From Candidatus Bathyarchaeia archaeon (GTDB taxonomy: Archaea > Thermoproteota > Bathyarchaeia > Bathyarchaeales > Bathycorpusculaceae): a DNA stretch of 64,000 nucleotides. The translations under genes and the position numbers were made by a program. The stretch lies in NCBI GenBank assembly GCA_038873195.1, contig JAVZEV010000001.1, positions 86,490 through 150,489 of the forward strand, read 5' to 3'. This document shows, piece after piece, positions 58,291-64,000 of the stretch. The first letter of the stretch is position 1, and every line of letters begins with the position of its first letter. The notes beneath the pieces were generated by a model. That model saw nothing but the letters and a program-made list of their open reading frames with translations. It was not told the DNA's origin and did no database searches.

Positions 58291-58587
58291 TTGACGGAAT
58301 TAGAAGACAAAGTACGCGAAGCCGTTGGCAAAGTTGTTGACCCTGAGACTGGGTTAACTTTTGCTGAGATGCAGATGATAACGAATGTTAAAGAAGAAAA
58401 TTCAGGCGTTGTTAAGGTGGAATTTGTTCCTTCAAGCCCCTTCTGTCCAATCGCATTCAAACTCGCCATGGACATTAAAAACGCGGCTTCAAAAGTTGCC
58501 GGTGTCAAAAAAGCTCTAATCTACTGTCGCGGGCACATGATGGAGCAGCAGATTAACGAGATGACGAATAAAGAAGAGCAGAAATAA
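58291..58587 (+). CDS. MIP18/DUF59-family iron-sulfur assembly protein
   Basis: 98 residues, TTG start behind GTGTGAGG. KVREAVGKVVDPETGLTFAEMQMI and VKVEFVPSSPFCPIAFKLAMDIKNAASKV with the family's Cys (PFCP) mark the SufT/MIP18 type that helps insertion of iron-sulfur clusters. A TATA-like TTTATATATTATTC is at about 58238-58251, so it has its own promoter downstream of gcvPB. Confidence 0.88.
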   Translation: MTELEDKVREAVGKVVDPETGLTFAEMQMITNVKEENSGVVKVEFVPSSPFCPIAFKLAMDIKNAASKVAGVKKALIYCRGHMMEQQINEMTNKEEQK

Positions 58588-58698
58588 TCTTCGATTCTTC
58601 TCTTCTTTTTGTCGCTATCTGAATTTTCTGATTATTAATAGATACGATAATGGAAATTTAATTAGGAAGCTAAAAGTAAAATATTGTTAGGTGGAAAT

Positions 58699-59715
58699 TT
58701 GGAAGAAAAAATTAAAACAATACTAGTAACGGCTACGCTGCTCTTTGCAACGTTGTCATTAACTCTCACAACATTGTTCGCTCAAACAAACCCGTCGGAT
58801 ACAACCCTTTACGTAGACCCACCAAGCATTGAAGACCCAACAATTTTGCCAGGCGATACTATTGTAATAAAAATAATGATTGATGCCGTTGCAAACATGA
58901 AAAATTGCGAGTTTAATCTAACTTTCAATCCGAATGTGCTTTCAGTTAAGCAAGTGACTAAGCAATTGGTTCAAGGGCAATATCCTAATACGAATGTAGA
59001 TGTGGATGATGTTGTAGGATATGTTTGGGTTAACTTAACATATACAACTGCCGTGACGGTAACTACTGACACTGCGCTTGTGGAAATCAAATTTTTCGTG
59101 AAAGGCTATGGAACATCTCTGTTACATTTTGAATCGTCAGTGCTTAAGGATAATGCTGGAACGCCTATCCCTCATGATACACAAGATGGCTTTGTAAGGA
59201 TATTCGTGAGAAACATTGCTGTTCAAGACATCGTAGTTCTTTACCATGAAACTTACGTGGGACGTGTCATCTCAATAAACGTCACAGTTCTCAATGATGG
59301 AGACATACCTGAAAGTTTCTCTGTCAGTCTATTCTACAACTCGACACTCATAGCTACACAAGACGTAGTTGATCTTCTGCCTAAGGAAAACATCACGTTA
59401 ACATTCAACTGGAACACTACTGCGGTACCACCAAGTCTTGATTTGTATGTCATCAGAGCTGAAGCAAGTATATTACCAAATGAACTAAACACAGCAGATA
59501 ACACGTTGGAAGATGGAACAGTAAAACTCAAAATTGTAGGCGATGTAAATGGCGATGGAAAAGTGGACATAAACGATTTAGTAGCATGGGATGCTGCTTA
59601 TGAAAGTCACCCTGGCGACCCGAACTGGAATGAGCAAGCAGACCTCAACTATGATGGCAACGTTGACAAAGCTGACGCAATGATTATACTCAAACACTAT
59701 CATGAAGAGCTTTAA
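58699..59715 (+). CDS. Secreted cohesin-like/CARDB protein with C-terminal dockerin
   Basis: TTG 58699 behind TAGGTGG is chosen. 338 residues: signal peptide (ILVTATLLFATLSLTLTTLFAQ), cohesin-like domain (about 28-165: GDTIVIKIMIDAVANMKNCEFNLTFNPNVLSVKQV), CARDB-like domain (about 170-275: NIAVQDIVVLYHETYVG...ITLTFNWNTT), and a full type I dockerin with two calcium repeats, GDVNGDGKVDINDLVAWDAAY and ADLNYDGNVDKADAMIILKHY. It has no membrane anchor, so it may be held on the surface by cohesin-like proteins such as those at 0.6-5 kb. Cohesin plus dockerin in one chain suggests an adaptor. Confidence 0.8.
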   Translation: MEEKIKTILVTATLLFATLSLTLTTLFAQTNPSDTTLYVDPPSIEDPTILPGDTIVIKIMIDAVANMKNCEFNLTFNPNVLSVKQVTKQLVQGQYPNTNVDVDDVVGYVWVNLTYTTAVTVTTDTALVEIKFFVKGYGTSLLHFESSVLKDNAGTPIPHDTQDGFVRIFVRNIAVQDIVVLYHETYVGRVISINVTVLNDGDIPESFSVSLFYNSTLIATQDVVDLLPKENITLTFNWNTTAVPPSLDLYVIRAEASILPNELNTADNTLEDGTVKLKIVGDVNGDGKVDINDLVAWDAAYESHPGDPNWNEQADLNYDGNVDKADAMIILKHYHEEL

Positions 59716-59738
59716 TCCTCTTTTCTCTCTTTTATTGA
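59716..59738 (+). terminator. T/C-rich candidate terminator
   Basis: CCTCTTTTCTCTCTTTTATTG directly follows the dockerin protein's stop; pyrimidine-rich runs of this kind end many archaeal transcripts. Confidence 0.35.
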
Positions 59739-59804
59739 AAAATGTTATTTAATGACAGCATTGAAATTTGTTAACTCATTAGACTCTTTGATGAGTGCGG
59801 ACAA

Positions 59805-60689
59805 ATGAAAAAGCATTTTTCATGCGTATCGGGCGAGCATGAAATCTATTGTTGCGGTGCTCGAGTGCGGATTTCAGAGAAAGGTGTTGAAGTTTTAACT
59901 GAACCTACTGTTGAATATTGCCCTTTGCATGAAGCTTTGTATGGCTCTAAGACAATTGATTTGGAAAGTGTGCAGAAAAGTGTGGAAAAGAAGATTGCGG
60001 GTTATGGTTTTTGTTGTGCACGAAGAGTTTTTGACTCTGAGTCCGTAGTGGCTTATGGCGCGTCTGAGATGATGAAAGTCTGGTTGGAGAAAGGACTTGT
60101 TGACTGTGCGGTCATTGTTTGTGAAGGTGCTGGCACTGTTATAACTGCTAATGGTAGCCTCGTTCAAGCCATAGGTGCGCGGTTAACTGGCATAATTAAA
60201 ACGTCGCCAATTAAGGAAATCATCAAGCACATCGAGGCGAGTGATGGAATTGTTTTGGATAAAACCAGTGCAAGAATTAACCAAGTAGAAGGTGTTAAAC
60301 AAGCATCTGACTTGGGCTTTAAACGTGTCGCCGTGAGCATCGCTGGTTTTCAAGCCGAAGCAATTAGTGAAATTAGAAAGTTCGAGAGAACTGCTGGCTT
60401 GGATGTTCTGGTGTTTTCTGTGTGCAACACATGCGTAGGCAAAAATGACATTAAACATGTTGCTAAGGCTGATGTTGCTTGCGCAAGTGCTTCAACGCTT
60501 ATGCGCATGAAAATCGGCAAAAATGCGCTTTTGCAGTTGGGCGTTACCATTCCAGTTTATGCCTTAACTGAAAAGGGCAAAAAACTTATTTTAGCTTATC
60601 TTGCATCGTTTAAAGATAAACTTGTTATTTTCAGAACGAACAAACTGCCTTATCACGCCGAAAGCAAGAGTCCAAAGCTTAAAGGTTAA
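59805..60689 (+). CDS. DUF2099 protein (methanogenesis marker protein 8 family)
   Basis: 294 residues. SGEHEIYCCGARVRISEKGVEVLTEPTVEYCPLHEALYG, then FGFCC-like GYGFCCARRVF, VVAYGASEMMKVWLEKGLVDCAVIVCEGAGTVI, and VFSVCNTCVGKNDI with conserved Cys match the methanogenesis marker 8 family. In methanogens it is linked by co-occurrence to methyl-coenzyme M reductase; its reaction is unknown. No mcr genes are in the window, so it may serve another pathway here. Convergent with and overlapping the RNase J-type gene by 4 bp. Confidence 0.8.
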   Translation: MKKHFSCVSGEHEIYCCGARVRISEKGVEVLTEPTVEYCPLHEALYGSKTIDLESVQKSVEKKIAGYGFCCARRVFDSESVVAYGASEMMKVWLEKGLVDCAVIVCEGAGTVITANGSLVQAIGARLTGIIKTSPIKEIIKHIEASDGIVLDKTSARINQVEGVKQASDLGFKRVAVSIAGFQAEAISEIRKFERTAGLDVLVFSVCNTCVGKNDIKHVAKADVACASASTLMRMKIGKNALLQLGVTIPVYALTEKGKKLILAYLASFKDKLVIFRTNKLPYHAESKSPKLKG

Positions 60690-62026
60690 ACTTCGTATTT
60701 CTTCTCTTTTTCAACCAGTACCGTTTTACTTTTTAGGTCGCTTGTGAATCTGGCTAGGAGTTCCGCATTTTCTGTGTGGATTGGAAAAATTTTGTTGGCG
60801 TTTATTTCTTTTAGTATAGCTTTTAGTTGTAGTGGCATTATGTGCCCTGACACGTGAATGTGATACTGCGGCAAACCGTAATGTCCAAGCCAGTTAACAA
60901 GTTTTTCATAGTCCAGTTCCATTTCTTCATTGAACGGTTCAGAAGCCGACAAAACATAGCAACTTCCCGCAGTGGGGTTAATTTCTACAAGTTCTTCCAA
61001 ATCGTAAAAGGATAGGGCTAAAATTAGTTCGCATTGCTGCTTCGAAACATCGGAGGCGTTTTTAATTTTGTCTTGATATTGTTCCATTATTTGGCTTTTC
61101 CACTTGTCTTTTGTTTTCTTCGATTTTCGAAAAATCAAAATGTTAGCGTCACTTAAACTCGGAATCTTTAACCCTTTATCCTTACGAAGTGCTTCAAGCA
61201 AGTAGGCTTGCTTCAGCGAAACAGCTAGGCAACGCTTATTCGCTTTGGCAATTCGGTAAAACGAATTTAACCTATCCACGTCTGTGGAGGCAAAATTGGC
61301 AAGCACTATCCCATTGGCTTGCTCAACAATACTGTTCAATTTGTTCTCAACCTCAGCTTCTGAAGAAACGGACGCGCCGGTCATGTTTGTAGCTTCGGTG
61401 ATAACAGCGGCTGGTTTGGCAGCTTTTGCTTTGTTGACAAAATCTTGTGTCATTTGAGGCTTTGCTCCGTGAATTCTGAAATCACCAGTATAAACAATAG
61501 CTCCGTTGGAAGTGTGAATTATAAATCCATAAGCGCCTGGCACGGAATGGTCCACATGAATTGGCTCTATTTCCACGTCGTCTATGGCTACTTTTTTTCC
61601 AGTTCTGAACGTCTTAAATTCTATTCCTTCAACGTTAAACTCCAATTCTGTCCTTCGCATTTCACTCAGCGCTTGCAAAATGATTTTTGTGGTTTCTCCG
61701 CAGTAAACTGGGATTTCACGTTTTATGAAAGACAAATAGGCTGAGTGGTCCATATGTGCATGAGAGAGAAAAACTGCTTTAACCTCTGGAGCTTTCTCGT
61801 CAAACTTGTAGATGCCTTCTATTTTTGGCAAGATATCCAGTTCTTGCAAACTTTTTTCATTTCGAGGGGAAAGAAATGGAGGCGAATAATATCTTTTTTT
61901 CATTGCGAAGGACATGCCGAAGTCAAAGAAAACTTTCACGTCGCCATCTTGGAGTAGAATTTTGTTTCCGCCGATTTCGTTTACTCCGCCATAAAATGTC
62001 AAAGAAGTCTTGCGTTTAACCATCAT
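60686..62026 (-). CDS. RNase J-type metallo-beta-lactamase ribonuclease
   Basis: 446 residues from ATG 62026 (GAAGGAAAT upstream, ATGA overlap with the preceding gene). Beta-lactamase-fold motifs: VNEIGGNKILLQDGDVKVFFDFGMSF, VFLSHAHMDHSAYL (HxHxDH), IHVDHSVPGAYGFII, IVYTGDFRIHG, beta-CASP region VLANFASTDVDRLNSFYRIA, and HIHVSGHIMPLQL with PIHTEN at the end. This is the archaeal RNase J group, 5'-3' exonucleases of RNA decay. Co-transcribed with the kinase-like fusion upstream. Confidence 0.85.
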   Translation of the reverse strand: MMVKRKTSLTFYGGVNEIGGNKILLQDGDVKVFFDFGMSFAMKKRYYSPPFLSPRNEKSLQELDILPKIEGIYKFDEKAPEVKAVFLSHAHMDHSAYLSFIKREIPVYCGETTKIILQALSEMRRTELEFNVEGIEFKTFRTGKKVAIDDVEIEPIHVDHSVPGAYGFIIHTSNGAIVYTGDFRIHGAKPQMTQDFVNKAKAAKPAAVITEATNMTGASVSSEAEVENKLNSIVEQANGIVLANFASTDVDRLNSFYRIAKANKRCLAVSLKQAYLLEALRKDKGLKIPSLSDANILIFRKSKKTKDKWKSQIMEQYQDKIKNASDVSKQQCELILALSFYDLEELVEINPTAGSCYVLSASEPFNEEMELDYEKLVNWLGHYGLPQYHIHVSGHIMPLQLKAILKEINANKIFPIHTENAELLARFTSDLKSKTVLVEKEKKYEV

Positions 62027-63774
62027 ATTTCCTTCTTTTTGTCTACATTTTTGCAAATGTTGGAAATAGCTAATATTATGTGTGGAAATGTGAAGATGCT
62101 AAAAACTTTCGTGTATTTTGGATTTCCAACTTTCTTAACAACTTTTGCGTCCCCTCCAGCCCTTAAGTAACCTTCAATGAAAGTTCTCGTGAGATTTTCT
62201 GCTGGGTGCGTGCCAACCCAAGGCGGGATGTAGTGTCCCGCATAATAAAGAAATTCTGCAATGTCCCAAGTTTTGTCGCCATTTCGTGAAGCTTGTTCAA
62301 AATCTAAGAGGTAGATTTCGCCATCTTTTCCTATCATGATGTTTTCTGGTTTTGTATCGCCTAAAGAAACATTAAGGGCGTGTGCCTTAGCGAATTTTTC
62401 GGCGACTCTGCTTATAACGCTTAATTCTTTTTCTGTTCCACTTTTGGTTTTTGAATTCACGATTTTTCTTATTATCTTCTCAAGGCTTTCTCCTTCAATA
62501 TGCTCCATGAAAATTAATCGTTCGCTAGGACTCACATGTAATATTTCTGGAACAGCAAATCCGTTAGAATGTAGAAACTGGTTTATGGCGCATTCTCTTT
62601 CAAGTCTTGAAAGACCGGAAACAGCGAAAGTTCGGGTTCCAACAGTCCATAACGTGAGCGGAAACCACTTAAAATTAGATAAATCCCTGTAGCTTTTAAC
62701 AACAATCTTTTTTTCTTGGCGGTCTGTTAAAGCTCTTATTAAATAGACATCATTTAAAACGCCGCCAATTTCTTCGATTTTAACTGTTGTGTCTTTTTTG
62801 GCGGAGAGCATTTTCCTTGCAAATGCTTCGATGTCGATTCTGTTTGCTAATGGCACAAGTCCGCTGGCTGTAGGCACATATAGGTATCTCTGGGGGTCTT
62901 CAATTTGATGGGCAGTTTTTGAATTTACGTCTGCGATTTTCGGAAGTTTGAGAAGAGTTTCCTTGTTCTGTGAAATGAAGCTCATGACGTTTGGAAAAAT
63001 GTTGAGCAGAGACGTAAATAACGTCCTTTGTGCTTTCTGGGCGGTTTTGAGAAGACTTACGAAGCGAACTTTTTTGCTTCTAACCGAATCAGCGAATTTT
63101 CTTGAAATTTTAATGTAACCTTCCGAAAAGCTGATTACATTTTCTTTTTTTAATTCTTCTAACGCTTCTAAATATCCCTTCAAAACACTTTCTAAATTCT
63201 CTTTCCTGGCGCTTCTCTGCATAAAACTTAACATGTCTTGAATCATTGGAGGAAAAAGCCGCGCTCGACTTAACAAAGTTTCATACATGAAATATTCAGG
63301 TTTTATGCGGATTTCGTAGGAGAGTTCAGGAAAATTCAAGACGAGGCTTTCTAAAAGTTCAGTAATTAAGCGTTTTTTCAATTTGACTTCTTGCTTATGC
63401 AAATAATTCTCGTTTAGTAAGGGCATGTATGGAAATGTTAACGTGCTTGCTAGGGCTTCGCCTAAAAATCCTCGGTCGACATCTCTTTCAAAAACCCACA
63501 TGTCCGTTGCGGAAACCACGATGTTTCTATCATCAAAAATGTTCACGTAATTCATTAGTCTCGGCTGAAAATCGCGAATTACAAGCAGCACTTTCACTTG
63601 TTTCCTTGCGTCAGTCAATCCAGATATGTAATCTCCAGAAGTGCACGCTGCCGTTATCTCGCATGGACCAGCGACATGTCTACAGAAATTTAGAATTTCT
63701 CTTGATAGTTGCTCACTTGAGTTTCTTGGATGTTGAGCCAAATTTTCACCTAACACAAGGCACGTAGCAGCCAC
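62023..63774 (-). CDS. Fusion of nucleotidyltransferase-like N-terminus and RIO/Bud32-like protein kinase domain
   Basis: 583 residues. The first 130 (ITAACTSGDYISGLTDARKQVKVLLVIRDFQPRLMNYVNIFDDRNIVV) look like a nucleotidyltransferase fold with a DAR-type motif; the middle 200 are helical. The C-terminal 240 form a small protein-kinase fold: KIVVKSYRDLSNFKW (Lys), ERECAINQFLHSNGFAVPEIL, LIFMEHIEGESLEKII, LGDTKPENIMIGKDGEIYLLDFEQAS (catalytic Asp, DFE metal site) as in Bud32/aminoglycoside-kinase relatives. HRD's His is replaced by Leu-Gly. It overlaps the RNase J-type gene by 4 bp, so RNA metabolism is a possible setting. Confidence 0.6.
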   Translation of the reverse strand: MAATCLVLGENLAQHPRNSSEQLSREILNFCRHVAGPCEITAACTSGDYISGLTDARKQVKVLLVIRDFQPRLMNYVNIFDDRNIVVSATDMWVFERDVDRGFLGEALASTLTFPYMPLLNENYLHKQEVKLKKRLITELLESLVLNFPELSYEIRIKPEYFMYETLLSRARLFPPMIQDMLSFMQRSARKENLESVLKGYLEALEELKKENVISFSEGYIKISRKFADSVRSKKVRFVSLLKTAQKAQRTLFTSLLNIFPNVMSFISQNKETLLKLPKIADVNSKTAHQIEDPQRYLYVPTASGLVPLANRIDIEAFARKMLSAKKDTTVKIEEIGGVLNDVYLIRALTDRQEKKIVVKSYRDLSNFKWFPLTLWTVGTRTFAVSGLSRLERECAINQFLHSNGFAVPEILHVSPSERLIFMEHIEGESLEKIIRKIVNSKTKSGTEKELSVISRVAEKFAKAHALNVSLGDTKPENIMIGKDGEIYLLDFEQASRNGDKTWDIAEFLYYAGHYIPPWVGTHPAENLTRTFIEGYLRAGGDAKVVKKVGNPKYTKVFSIFTFPHIILAISNICKNVDKKKEI

Positions 63775-63808
63775 AACAATAGAATCTATTCGGCTTAGAG
63801 AGATATAT

Positions 63809-64000
63809 TTAATGCTTCTCGAGAATCTTGCCGTAGGTTCTCAAAACTTTTAGAGCTTTTGCAGCTTTTTCTGGCAAGTTATACAATGGTATACTAGTAT
63901 TGCCTAAAACTTTGTATACAAGTGCAAAATCCTCTCCGCCTGCTGGCACATCCACAACAGGCTTGCCTGGATATTTTGCAGCTATTTTAGGTATGACCTT
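63809..64000 (-). CDS. Acyl-CoA synthetase (NDP-forming), C-terminal end only
   Basis: Frame open to the right window edge; the last 63 residues are visible: KVIPKIAAKYPGKPVVDVPAGGEDFALVY, then STSIPLYN-like NTSIPLYNLPEKAAKALKVLRTYGKILEKH. The pattern P-x-Y-x-LPE-x-A-x-KAL-x-x-L-x-x-Y is the end of the CoA-ligase part in ADP-forming acetyl-CoA/acyl-CoA synthetases, which make ATP from acyl-CoA in archaea. It ends 35 bases before the divergent-side kinase fusion start, on the same strand. Confidence 0.75.
   Translation of the reverse strand, partial: KVIPKIAAKYPGKPVVDVPAGGEDFALVYKVLGNTSIPLYNLPEKAAKALKVLRTYGKILEKH

Overview
The window is archaeal chromosome, most likely from a Bathyarchaeia-like member of the TACK lineages (moderate confidence). 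Direct evidence: archaeal RNA polymerase B followed by one unsplit A subunit (A' and A'' fused), aIF1A, aIF2-beta, RIO1 and Dim2/KH proteins, L30e and archaeal NusA, tRNA genes with introns at position 37/38, archaeal TATA-like boxes, and NikR-controlled metal uptake. A glycine decarboxylase pair (gcvPA/gcvPB), a DUF2099 'methanogenesis marker 8' protein and an ADP-forming acyl-CoA synthetase fragment fit an anaerobic archaeon.

Layout. 1-10.3 kb: secreted and membrane-anchored surface proteins, including three tandem cohesin-like paralogs and a 1283-residue protein with seven InlB-type repeats; then a membrane-anchored caspase-fold candidate. 11.2-14.1 kb: Lrp/AsnC regulator with a DUF5752 partner, two unknown proteins. 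13.5-17.6 kb: a leftward run NikM-NikN-S-component-like-FmdE-DUF1893-thioredoxin-46 aa membrane protein-DUF2148, divergent from nikR, with a 28-bp NikR-type operator between. 17.6-19.9 kb: nadA, DUF3795, tRNA-Leu(CAA) with intron. 20.2-28.3 kb: rpoB-rpoA(fused)-rpl30e-nusA and a 34-aa membrane microprotein. 28.3-31.6 kb (minus): a compact Smc5-like ATPase with two partner proteins. 31.8-35.9 kb: zinc-ribbon/SPFH cluster. 36-37.4 kb: FAD disulfide oxidoreductase (Lpd-like).

37.8-46.1 kb: an integrated element of about 8.25 kb, bounded by a 25-bp direct repeat that is the 5' end of an intron-containing tRNA-His. It carries a zinc-ribbon tyrosine integrase, a second minimal tyrosine recombinase, a B-family DNA polymerase resembling protein-primed enzymes with a long extra C-terminus, a two-helix membrane protein resembling spindle-virus capsid proteins, ribbon-helix-helix and helix-turn-helix regulators, and palindromic candidate operators. 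I consider it the best candidate for a previously undescribed system: a spindle-virus-like provirus or plasmid.

46.2-64 kb: GNAT, TudS-like and UPF0282 proteins, a candidate structured RNA, an orphan peptide-type binding protein with a dockerin-like tail, the translation/ribosome-assembly run aIF1A-rio1-dim2, an M42 peptidase, aIF2-beta-DUF424, cobO, gcvPA-gcvPB-MIP18, a cohesin/CARDB/dockerin protein, marker 8, an RNase J-type nuclease overlapping a protein-kinase-like fusion, and the end of an acyl-CoA synthetase gene cut by the window edge.
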